A stretch of 64,000 nucleotides of DNA from Macrostomum hystrix (Eukaryota > Platyhelminthes > Macrostomidae): NCBI GenBank assembly GCA_950097015.1, contig CATNEN010000011.1, positions 5,606,001 through 5,670,000 on the forward strand, given 5' to 3'. The notes beneath the pieces were generated by a model, which did not search any database, was not told where the DNA came from, and saw only the letters and a program-made list of their open reading frames with translations. A program made the translations under genes and the position numbers. Position 1 is the stretch's first letter; the number at the start of each line of letters is the position of its first letter. This document shows, piece after piece, positions 1 to 11,700 of the stretch.

Positions 1-455
1 CCTCTCCTACCCCATTCTACCCTGTCCTACCCCATTCTACCCTGTCCTACCCCATTCTACCCTCTCCTACCCCATTCTACCCTCTCCTACCCCATTCTAC
101 CCTGTCCTACCCCATTCTACCCTGTCCTACCCCATTCTACCCTCTCCTACCCCATTCTTCCCTGTCCTACCCCATTCTTCCCTGTCCTACCCCATTCTTC
201 CCTGTCCTACCCCATTCTACCCTCTCCTACCCCATTCTACCCTCTCCTACCCCATTCTACCCTGTCCTACCCCATTCTTCCCTGTCCTACCCCATTCTAC
301 CCTGTCCTACCCCATTCTACCCTGTCCTACCCTATTCTACCCTCTCCTACCCCATTCTACCCTCTCCTACCCCATTCTACCCTGTCCTACCCCATTCTTC
401 CCTCTCCTACCCCATTCTACCCTCTCCTACCCCATTCTTCCCTCTTCTGTCCCCA
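1..455. repeat. 20-bp minisatellite, cut by window start
   Basis: About 22 tandem copies of cctgtcctaccccattctac, with c/g and a/t variants at two positions (cctctcc/cctgtcc and attctac/attcttc). The last copies decay around position 445. The array is pyrimidine-rich on the plus strand and runs off the left edge, so its full length is unknown. No coding potential is visible. Confidence 0.95.
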
Positions 456-1083
456 TTGTTCACTTCATTGTCTCATGAATACTATTGTAATAAAATATAA
501 TTTGCTGCCTCTGTTTACTCATTATTTTTTATGTACTACAAAGTATTCGTATGCTAAAATGGTATAACCAATAGTATTTAAACTTTAACAGTTGACATTT
601 GCTTTGAAATCTACTTTTTAGTTTACCTGGAGTATTGGAATGTACTTTTTTAAAGTCTCGAACAGAGGTCCTGAGCTCGAATCCCGCAGACGAGCTTTCT
701 ACTCGTAAAGCAATAACTAAAAGCTTGAGTCTCGAGTCGTAAACAAGTACTCGTAAACAAATTGGTCTCAAACGAAGACACGCGTACAAAATCCCACCCT
801 AAAGTTCACACGTGCAAGGACATGCCTCACAAGGATGCGGCTGTAAACTAATTCTTACCGGGAACAATTTATGACTGTTATCTGTTTGTAAAGCTACACC
901 CAAGTCTGAAATTTTTCTCACGATCTGGGAGCAAAAACCCGTGATTTTAAAGCGATTCCAAATTAGGAAATGTGTCGAAGGATTTGCGTGGGAAACGTTC
1001 AATACCAGCATTTCTCCCATGAGTCGTTCTGAAATAAAAAAGCTAAATTTAAACCTTCATAAGCATACATTTTTTTAATTTAC
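456..1083. other. AT-rich single-copy spacer
   Basis: No gene is supported; the short minus-strand ORFs here lack any recognisable motif. Around 673-685 the string gagctcgaatccc resembles a Pol III B-box (GGTTCGANTCC), so a decayed tRNA-derived element is possible, but no matching A-box was found. Confidence 0.5.
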
Positions 1084-4000
1084 GATTCTTTGAAAGTGTG
1101 TTTATGTGAATGAAGGATTCTGTGGCTCTAGGATTCTGTGAATGCGGAATTCTGTGAATGTGGGATTCTGTGAATAAAGGATTCTGTGGCTGTAGGATTC
1201 TGTGAATGCGGGATTCTGTGAATGTGTGATTATGTGAATGAAGGATTCTGTGGCTGTAGGATTCTGTGAATGCGGGATTCTGTGAATGAAGGATTCTGTG
1301 AATGAAGGATTCTGTGAATGTGTGATTATGTGAATGAAGGATTCTGTGAATGCGGGATTCTGTGAATGTGGGATTCTGTGAATGTGGGATTTTGTGAATG
1401 TGTGATTCTGTGAATGCGGGATTCCGTGAAATCGGATTCTGTGAATGTGAGATTCTGTGAATGTGGGATTCTGTGAATTTGAGATTCTGTGAATATGGGA
1501 TTCTGTGAATGTGGGATTTTGTGAATGAAGGATTCTGTGAATGTGGGATTTTGTGAATGTGTGATTCTGTGAATGCGGGATTCTGTGAAATCGGATTCTG
1601 TGAATGTGAGATTCTGTGAATGTGGGATTCTGTGAATATGGGATTCTGTGAATGCGGGATTCTGTGAATGTGGGATTCTGTGAATGTGAGATTCTGTGAA
1701 TGTGGGATTCTGTGAATGTGGGATTTTGTGAATGAAGGATTCTGTGAATGTGGGATTTTGTGAATGTGTGATTCTGTGAATGTGGGATTCTGTGAAATCG
1801 GATTCTGTGAATGTGAGATTCTGTGAATGTGGGATTCTGTGAATGTGAGATTCTGTGAATATGGGATTCTGTGAATGTGGGATTTTGTGAATGAAGGACT
1901 CTGTGAATGTTGGATTTTGTGAATGTGTGATTCTGTGAATGCGGGATTCTGTGAAATCGGATTCTGTGAATGTGAGATTCTGTGAATGTGAGATTCTGTG
2001 AATATGGGATTCTGTGAATGTGGGATTCTGTGAATGTGAGATTCTGTGAATGTGAGATTCTGTGAATGTGTGATTCTGTGAATGCGGGATTCTGTGAAAT
2101 CGGATTCCGTGAATGTGTGATTATGTGAATGAAGGATTCTGTGGCTGTAGGATTCTGTGAATGCGGGATTCTGTGAATGTGGGATTCTGTGAATGCGGGA
2201 TTCTGTGAATGAAGGATTCTGTGAATGAAGGATTTTGTGAATGAAGGATTTTGTGAATGTGTGATTATGTGAATGAAGGATTCTGTGAATGCGGGATTCT
2301 GTGAATGCGGGATTCTGTGAATGTGGGATTTTGTGAAATCGGATTCTGTGAATGTGAGATTCTGTGAATGTGGGATTCTGTGAATTTGAGATTCTGTGAA
2401 TATGGGATTCTGTGAATGTGGGATTTTGTGAATGAAGGATTCTGTGAATGTGGGATTTTGTGAATGTGTGATTCTGTGAATGCGGGATTCTGTGAAATCG
2501 GATTCTGTGAATGTGAGATTCTGTGAATGTGGGATTCTGTGAATATGGGATTCTGTGAATGCGGGATTCTGTGAATGTGGGATTCTGTGAATGTGAGATT
2601 ATGTGAATGTGGGATTCTGTGAATGAAGGATTCTGTGAATGAAGGATTTTGTGAATGTGTGATTTTGTGAATGTGTGATTATGTGAATGAAGGATTGTGT
2701 GGCTGTAGGATTCTGTGAATGCGGGATTCTGTGAATGCGGAATTCTGTGAATGTGGGATTCTGTGAATAAAGGATTCTGTGGCTGTAGGATTCTGTGAAT
2801 GCGGGATTCTGTGAATGTGTGATTATGTGAATGAAGGATTCTGTGGCTGTAGGATTCTGTGAATGCGGGATTCTGTGAATGAAGGATTCTGTGAATGAAG
2901 GATTCTGTGAATGTGTGATTATGTGAATGAAGGATTCTGTGAATGCGGGATTCTGTGAATGTGGGATTCTGTGAATGTGGGATTTTGTGAATGTGTGATT
3001 CTGTGAATGCGGGATTCCGTGAAATCGGATTCTGTGAATGTGAGATTCTGTGAATGTGGGATTCTGTGAATTTGAGATTCTGTGAATATGGGATTCTGTG
3101 AATGTGGGATTTTGTGAATGAAGGATTCTGTGAATGTGGGATTTTGTGAATGTGTGATTCTGTGAATGCGGGATTCTGTGAAATCGGATTCTGTGAATGT
3201 GAGATTCTGTGAATGTGGGATTCTGTGAATATGGGATTCTGTGAATGCGGGATTCTGTGAATGTGGGATTCTGTGAATGTGAGATTCTGTGAATGTGGGA
3301 TTCTGTGAATGTGGGATTTTGTGAATGAAGGATTCTGTGAATGTGGGATTTTGTGAATGTGTGATTCTGTGAATGTGGGATTCTGTGAAATCGGATTCTG
3401 TGAATGTGAGATTCTGTGAATGTGGGATTCTGTGAATGTGAGATTCTGTGAATATGGGATTCTGTGAATGTGGGATTTTGTGAATGAAGGACTCTGTGAA
3501 TGTTGGATTTTGTGAATGTGTGATTCTGTGAATGCGGGATTCTGTGAAATCGGATTCTGTGAATGTGAGATTCTGTGAATGTGAGATTCTGTGAATATGG
3601 GATTCTGTGAATGTGGGATTCTGTGAATGTGAGATTCTGTGAATGTGAGATTCTGTGAATGTGTGATTCTGTGAATGCGGGATTCTGTGAAATCGGATTC
3701 CGTGAATGTGTGATTATGTGAATGAAGGATTCTGTGGCTGTAGGATTCTGTGAATGCGGGATTCTGTGAATGTGGGATTCTGTGAATGCGGGATTCTGTG
3801 AATGAAGGATTCTGTGAATGAAGGATTTTGTGAATGAAGGATTTTGTGAATGTGTGATTATGTGAATGAAGGATTCTGTGAATGCGGGATTCTGTGAATG
3901 CGGGATTCTGTGAATGTGGGATTTTGTGAAATCGGATTCTGTGAATGTGAGATTCTGTGAATGTGGGATTCTGTGAATTTGAGATTCTGTGAATATGGGA

Positions 4001-5920
4001 TTCTGTGAATGTGGGATTTTGTGAATGAAGGATTCTGTGAATGTGGGATTTTGTGAATGTGTGATTCTGTGAATGCGGGATTCTGTGAAATCGGATTCTG
4101 TGAATGTGAGATTCTGTGAATGTGGGATTCTGTGAATATGGGATTCTGTGAATGCGGGATTCTGTGAATGTGGGATTCTGTGAATGTGAGATTATGTGAA
4201 TGTGGGATTCTGTGAATGAAGGATTCTGTGAATGAAGGATTTTGTGAATGTGTGATTTTGTGAATGTGTGATTATGTGAATGAAGGATTGTGTGGCTGTA
4301 GGATTCTGTGAATGCGGGATTCTGTGAATGTGGGATTATGTGAATGTGTGATTATGTGAATGAAGGATTCTGTGAATGAAGGATTTTGTGAATGAAGGAT
4401 TTTGTGAATGTGTGATTATGTGAATGAAGGATTCTGTGGCTGTAGGATTCTGTGAATGCGGGATTCTGTGAATGAAGGATTCTGTGAATGAAGGATTTTG
4501 TGAATGTGTGATTATGTGAATGAAGGATTCTGTGAATGCGGGATTCTGTGAATGTGGGATTCTGTGAATGTGGGATTTTGTGAATGTGTGATTCTGTGAA
4601 TGCGGGATTCCGTGAAATCGGATTCTGTGAATGTGAGATTCTGTGAATGTGGGATTCTGTGAATTTGAGATTCTGTGAATATGGGATTCTGTGAATGTGG
4701 GATTTTGTGAATGAAGGATTCTGTGAATGTGGGATTTTGTGAATGTGTGATTCTGTGAATGCGGGATTCTGTGAAATCGGATTCTGTGAATGTGAGATTC
4801 TGTGAATGTGGGATTCTGTGAATATGGGATTCTGTGAATGCGGGATTCTGTGAATGTGGGATTCTGTGAATGTGAGATTCTGTGAATGTGGGATTCTGTG
4901 AATGTGGGATTTTGTGAATGAAGGATTCTGTGAATGTGGGATTTTGTGAATGTGTGATTCTGTGAATGTGGGATTCTGTGAAATCGGATTCTGTGAATGT
5001 GAGATTCTGTGAATGTGGGATTCTGTGAATGTGAGATTCTGTGAATATGGGATTCTGTGAATGTGGGATTTTGTGAATGAAGGATTCTGTGAATGTTGGA
5101 TTTTGTGAATGTGTGATTCTGTGAATGCGGGATTCTGTGAAATCGGATTCTGTGAATGTGAGATTCTGTGAATGTGGGATTCTGTGAATATGGGATTCTG
5201 TGAATGTGGGATTCTGTGAATGTGAGATTCTGTGAATGTGAGATTCTGTGAATGTGTGATTGTGTGAATGCGGGATTCTGTGAAATCGGATTCCGTGAAT
5301 GTGTGATTATGTGAATGAAGGATTCTGTGGCTGTAGGATTCTGTGAATGCGGGATTCTGTGAATGTGGGATTATGTGAATGTGGGATTCTGTGAATGAAG
5401 GATTCTGTGAATGAAGGATTTTGTGAATGAAGGATTTTGTGAATGTGTGATTATGTGAATGAAGGATTCTGTGAATGCGGGATTCTGTGAATGCGGGATT
5501 CTGTGAATGTGGGATTTTGTGAAATCGGATTCTGTGAATGTGAGATTCTGTGAATGTGGGATTCTGTGAATTTGAGATTCTGTGAATATGGGATTCTGTG
5601 AATGTGGGATTTTGTGAATGAAGGATTCTGTGAATGTGGGATTTTGTGAATGTGTGATTCTGTGAATGCGGGATTCTGTGAAATCGGATTCTGTGAATGT
5701 GAGATTCTGTGAATGTGGGATTCTGTGAATATGGGATTCTGTGAATGTGGGATTCTGTGAATGTGAGATTCTGTGAATGTGAGATTCTGTGAATGTGTGA
5801 TTCTGTGAATGCGGGATTCTGTGAAATCGGATTCCGTGAATGTGGGATTTTGTGAATGTGGGATTCCGTGAATGTGGGATTCTGTGAATGTGTGATTATG
5901 AGAAGTGGGATTCTGTGAGT
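1084..5920. repeat. 16-bp minisatellite with 1,593-bp higher-order repeat
   Basis: About 300 copies of a 16-bp unit, consensus gattctgtgaatgtgg, with variants (aatgcggg, aatgaagg, aaatcgg, ggctgtagg). The variants recur in a fixed order. The diagnostic string gggattccgtgaaatcgg occurs at 1418, 3011 and 4604, exactly 1,593 bp apart, and cggattccgtgaatgtg occurs near 2101, 3693 and 5287. The array therefore consists of three higher-order copies, each of about 100 units, with a decayed tail at 5880-5920. No long ORF survives. Confidence 0.95.
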
Positions 5921-6320
5921 CTATAGTTCATTAGGGGTGAAACTGTTTTTAAAAATTTAACAAGCGCAAGTATGGAAGTTTCTGTATGACAAGTGCCAAT
6001 TTAAAAGTCATTTTAACTTCTAGAAATTTGACTGAAAGCTTTTAATGGAATGGATTGAATTTCGATAAGAAAGTGCAAAGAGATTAGAATTAAAAGTAGG
6101 ATATTTCTCAAATAGATTTCTTATCTATTTCTCAAAGCCAATCGACAGGTAAACACCTGCCTGTGTTGAGTCATCTAAAAGGAGATTGAAAGAGGAAACT
6201 CAAGAACAACACGTGCCGTTTTGTTAAGTGCTGTTTGTTTAAATGGGGTCACCGATTGGGACCCAATAGTGTTTTGCAACTTGCTCTCTCTGCTGCACAC
6301 AAACACGCAATTGGTTTCTA
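5921..6320. other. single-copy spacer between two arrays
   Basis: AT-rich unique sequence of 400 bp between the 16-bp and 30-bp arrays. I see no ORF, RNA gene or recognisable element in it. Confidence 0.5.
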
Positions 6321-7208
6321 GGTGACAGACTGATCTCCATCAGTTTCACAGTGTGACAGACTAAACTTCTTAGAGTGACAGACTAATCTCCTATAGAATC
6401 TCAGAGTGACAGACTAATCTCCCCATAGTTTCTCAGAGTGACAGACTGATCTCCGTCAGTTTCACAGTGTGACAGACTAAACTTCTTAGAGTGACAGACT
6501 AATCTCCCTATAGTTTCTCAGAGTGACAGACTAATCTCCTATAGAATCTCAGAGTGACAGACTAATCACGCCATAGTTTCTCAGAGTGACAGACAAATCA
6601 ACCCATAGTTTCTCAGAGTGACAGACTAATCCCAATAGTTTCTCAGAGTGACAGACTAATCCCAATAGTTTCTCAGAGTGACAGACTAATCCCAATAGTT
6701 TCTCAGAGTGACAGACTAATCCCAATAGTTTCTCAGAGTGACAGACTAATCCCAATAGTTTCTCAGAGTGACAGACTAATCACGCCATAGTTTCTCAGAG
6801 TGACAGACTAATCCCCATAGTTTCTCAGAGTGACAGACTAATCACGCCATAGTTTCTCAGAGTGACAGACTAATCCCAATAGTATCTTAGAGTGACAGAC
6901 TAATCCCCATAGTTTCTCAGAGTGACAGACTAATCCCAATAGTTTCTCAGAGTGACAGACTAATCCCAATAGTTTCTCAGAGTGACAGACTAATCCCAAT
7001 AGTTTCTCAGAGTGACAGACTAATCCCAATAGTTTCTCAGAGTGACAGACTAATCCCAATAGTTTCTCAGAGTGACAGACTAATCCCAATAGTATCTTAG
7101 AGTGACAGACTAATCCCCATAGTTTCTCAGAGTGACAGACTAATCTCCTATAGTTTCTCAGAGTGACAGACTAATCTCCTATAGTTTCTCAGAGTGACAG
7201 ACTAATCA
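6321..7208. repeat. 30-bp minisatellite
   Basis: About 29 copies of a 29-31-bp unit whose core is ctcagagtgacagactaat followed by cccaatagttt. The left end has longer variants (gatctccatcagtttcacag) that are themselves duplicated about 115 bp apart (6323 and 6438). Because the unit is often 30 bp, the minus strand stays open as a ten-residue repeat, which I regard as a by-product. The minus strand carries TTGGGATTAG, a GGGATT core shared with other arrays in this window. Confidence 0.93.
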
Positions 7209-8705
7209 CTCTGCCTTAAGTTGGTATAAAATAAACGCAGACAAAAGCAGAAGGGTGTTTAGTTTGAGAAACGCAACTGAATCACAGCGTTTTATTTAAA
7301 AAGAAGCGCCACGTGCCACAGTATAAAGTTTGTGTTTTTATTATTTTGCTAAACTTTAAAAGTTTCAGAAGCACGAGCTAGTGTTAGCTGGCTTGTAATT
7401 TTAGAAATAATTTTATAGCAAACAAGTGAATATAAGCTAATGACACCGCCATTGGGTTATTACACATATGTAGTAATTGAATTTTACAGCTAAAATGACC
7501 GAATAAATAAATCATGGCTTGGGTTTGTTGTTATAGATGATAAATTTCTAATCTGCCAGTGTGAGTTCGTGAGTCAATGGAGTAGTAGAACTAGGATTAG
7601 GCAAAAATTAAAAATATCAGCAACAACTAAAAAGCAGATCCAGAAATTGTGTTTGAAACTTATTTTTATAAATTCCTATTTTTTAGGTTTCTTTCCTGGC
7701 ACAAAAAAACTGTCGAAAAAACATTAGAATCGTAAAAAAACTATTTCGTCGTTATGTAGGACTTTGCATTTTAAACTGGTGCCAAAGCATAGCCTAACGA
7801 GTGTAAAAGTATAACAAAACCTAAAGAAAAAAACAATTTAACGGACATAGTTCATCATAACCCAGTTCTGAATAGAAATCTTCAGTCAGTGCAGTTCACT
7901 AAGATACTTGTGCTGTAAAATAGTATGCGACAACCGCATTTCATTTTCTAAATAGGGCTAATAAACTTTTGAACACAGATCAACACGAAAATAGATGAAC
8001 AGGCGGATTGCCTGAAAGCACTAAAAAGCAATTGTTGTTTTAATTTATCAATAAAGTTTAAACAGAAAATAACACAAAACAGAACTCAGTTCAACTGGCC
8101 TTAGCAACAACCTCCATTTTCATATGTTGGTCTCGCTTTGCGTTTATACTACTAAGCTACAAACATATGGCCAGTAGTATAGAAAGAGAATCAATTGACA
8201 AAAATAGTTTCTTTTCGAATTGATTCTAGGATTCGCGTTCGCCTCAATGACTGCACTTAAATTTGAATACTTGAAGAAAATAAATTTGAAAAATATATTT
8301 GTTAAACTATTCTGACTTTGACGCTTAAGCACTGCAAAAATGGAGACAAAAATATAAACTATTTTGTTTGCTTGTTTGAAAACACTCAAAGCAAAAATAG
8401 CAACGATAATATGATAGAATCTTTGGGCGCATAATTGTGTCAACTGAAAAACAAATTAGACTAAACCAACAACACGATGCGGGGAGAGAAAAAATGGGAC
8501 TTAGTTCGACTTTTTTTCCTAGAACGATGACAGCTTAAGGAAAAAATAGGGACTAATATGATAGAAAATAATAACAGCAGGGTAACAGAAAGATAGTCCT
8601 ACATCGCCTAGAAACGTCTATAACAATAAATCTATAATTTAAATTTCATCACAAATCAGCGACGCCATTAGAAAACTCGACTACTCAAACGACTGCTCAA
8701 ATCTC
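7209..8705 (-). other. AT-rich 3' flank or 3' UTR of the NOVA-like gene
   Basis: This AT-rich single-copy DNA lies directly downstream of the NOVA-like stop codon. No ORF with recognisable content is present. Minus-strand AATAAA strings occur at 7291-7296 and 7338-7343. If used, they would give a 3' UTR of about 1.4 kb, but no nearer canonical signal was noticed, so the transcript end is unknown. The 99-aa minus-strand ORF at 8144-8443 lacks any family resemblance. Confidence 0.5.
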
Positions 8706-11700
8706 TTAGAGTTGCGTAGGCGAGACGCCACCGCCGCCGCTAGGGTGTTGCCTTCGTTGGTCCTCCTGTCTGACGCGATGCTGAATGATTCGCTCGGCTT
8801 TGATGACATTCGCCTGCGAACCGCTGATGGTCACGACCCGGTTCCTGGTGTGCGGCTGGTACTCACCGCGCTTGGACACCTGGGAGTGTGGCGTCAGTTA
8901 GGGAAATTCAACTTGCACTTTTGGGAGAACATTTACTTGATGCTGCATATTCACGACAGCTTAGAAAACTTAAAATCTCACCCACACACCTATTGACAGA
9001 CCCTTAATCTCACCCCAAACACCTATTGACAGGTTATTAATCTCACATTCAAACCTATTGACAGGTCCTTAATCTCACCTTCAAACCTATTGACAGGTTA
9101 TTAATCTCACATTCAAACCTATTGACAGGTCCTTAATCTCACCTTCAAACCTATTGACAGGTCCTTAATATCACATTCAAACCTATTGATAGGTCCTTAA
9201 TATCACATTCAAACCTATTGACAGGTCCTTAATATCACATTCAAACCTATTGACAGGTCCTTAATCTCACATTCAAACCTATTGACAGGTTATTAATCTC
9301 ACCTTCAAACCTATTGACAGGTTATTAATCTCACATTCAAACCTAGTGACAGGTCCTTAATCTCACCTTCAAACCTATTGACAGGTCCTTAATATCACAT
9401 TCAAACCTATTGACAGGTTATTAATCTCACCTTCAAACCTATTGACAGGTCCTTAATATCACATTCAAACCTATTGACAGGTTATTAATCTCACCTTCAA
9501 ACCTATTGACAGGTTATAAATCTCACATTCAAACCTATTGACAGGTCCTTAATCTCACCTTCAAACATATTGACAGGTCCTTAATATCACCTCACACACC
9601 TATTGACAGGTCCTTAATCTCACCCCAAACCTATTGACAGGTCCTTAATCTCACATTCAAACCTATTGACAGATCCTTAATCTTACCCCAAACACCTATT
9701 GACAGGTCCTTAATCTCACCCCAAACGCCTATTGACAGGTCCTTAATCTCACCCCAAACACCTATTGACAGGTCCTTAATCTCACCTTCAAACCGATTGA
9801 CAGGTCCTTAATCTCACCCCACACACCTATTGACAGGTCCTTAATCTCACCCCACACACCTATTGACAGGTCCTTAATCTCACCCTTAACACCTATTGAC
9901 AGGTCCTTAATCTCACATTCAAACCGATTGACAGGTCCTTAATCTCACCCCACACACCTATTGACAGGTCCTTAATATCACCCCACACACCTATTGACAG
10001 GTCCTTAATCTCACCCCACACACCTATTGACAGGTCCTTAATCTCACCCCACACACCTATTGACAGGTCCTTAATATCACCCTAAACACCTATTGACAGG
10101 TCCTTTATCTCACCCCACACACCTATTGACAGGTTCAAGCCACAAAGCACTCACCTGAATGTTAGTCTGTGTATTAGTCTGCAATTCGGCAATATCCTTG
10201 CCGCCGGGTCCGATGACAACGCCAACCAGAGCTTCGGGAATCTCCAGTTCGCGCTTGAACTGAACAGACGAATCAACCCAGGATGGCTGGCCGGCGATGG
10301 TTGCAGATGCGGCTGCACCGCCAATGGTCTGGGGCGGCTGGGGCATCGGCCCGGGGGTGGTCGGATAAACGAACGCGTCGGCGCCGGCGAACGAGCCACT
10401 ATAATCGGCGTTAGCAGCGGCGGCGGCGGCGGCTGCGGCAGCTGCTGCGGCGGCGGCGGCCGCAGCTGGATCAGCTGAGAGCGGCATCAGGGCTGACAAT
10501 GAGCCGTGAGACAGATTAAAAGAAGAATGAGGCGATTGCAATAGGGGCACAGCGCCGGCGGCTCCGCCAGCTGTTGGCGGCGGCCCAGGCGAGATGATGG
10601 CAGCAGGCGGAGGCGGCTGATTCTGTGAGCCGAGCGACTGCAGGTTGAAGAACCCATAATTAGCCAGGGTGAGCATGGCGCTAATGATGTCATCCGCGGC
10701 CAGATCCGAATAGCCGCTCTGCCTCAGGGAAGCTCGGAGAGCATCCAGCGAGATTGAACCGGCCGCGGCGCCGAATGAGCAGGCGGAGTTTTGAGACGAA
10801 TTCAAGCTCAAAGGACCGCCGCCGCCGCCAACTCCTCCACCTCCGCCGAGTCCGCTAAGTTGCAAATCGTTGAATCCACCGCCGCTGGCACCCTGAGGCG
10901 AGGAAGCTGAACTGCCGACTCCGCCGTGGACCAGTGCGTAGGGACTGCCTGTGGGGTAGGCGCTGGCCACTGGGCCGCTGATGTTGGCATAGCTGATGTT
11001 CGGGCAGCTGGCTGACTGAGGGTCCTCGGCAATCTTAGCCAGGATCATTGCCGCGGCAGCCCGGTTCTGCTCCGGATCGCCGGCCACCGTCACGCAGCGC
11101 TCCGTCAGGGCCTGCTCCTTCGGCTTCTGGGAGATCTGCACGTAGGCGCCGCTTGCCTCCATGATCTCCTTGATGAAGGCGCCTTTCTTGCCAATGATCA
11201 TGCCAGCTGTGCTGTTAGGTACCAGAATCTTCAGCTGCATGAGTGATAAGTCAGGACGATGCCTGATTAGCGTATCATCCAAAATATTGGTACAACATGG
11301 ATTTGACTGGGATTTCAGTAGAGTAGGATTGGGATTTCAGTATATTAGGATTGGGATTTCAGTAGAGTAGGATTGGGATTTCAGTAGAGTAGGATTGGGA
11401 TTACAGTAGAATAGGATCGGGATTTTAGTAGATTAGGATTGGGATTACAGTATATTAGGATTGGGATTTCAGTAGAGTAGGATTGGGATTTCAGTAGAGT
11501 AGGATTGGGATTTCAGTATATTAGGATTGGGATTTCAGTAGAGTAGGATTGGGATTTCAGTAGAGTAGGATTGGGATTACAGTAGAATAGGATCGGGATT
11601 TTAGTAGATTAGGATTGGGATTACAGTAGAATAGGATCGGGATTTTAGTAGATTAGGATTGGGATTACAGTAGAATAGGATCGGGATTTTAGTAGATTAG

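Noticed and set aside
6549-7089. Minus-strand ORFs with the ten-residue repeat LLGLVCHSEK
   Set aside because: By-product of a 30-bp minisatellite. The frame breaks wherever unit length changes to 29 or 31 bp.
8712-8996. Plus-strand 94-codon ORF
   Set aside because: It is antisense to NOVA exon 5, which has clear KH3 content and splice signals on the minus strand.
11234-11282. ATG at 11282 as the start of a separate 390-aa KH protein
   Set aside because: The first 16 codons lie upstream of a good acceptor (CATGCAG). Joining exon 4 to the KH1 exons in frame gives a complete NOVA-like order, so this ORF is one exon plus intron read-through.
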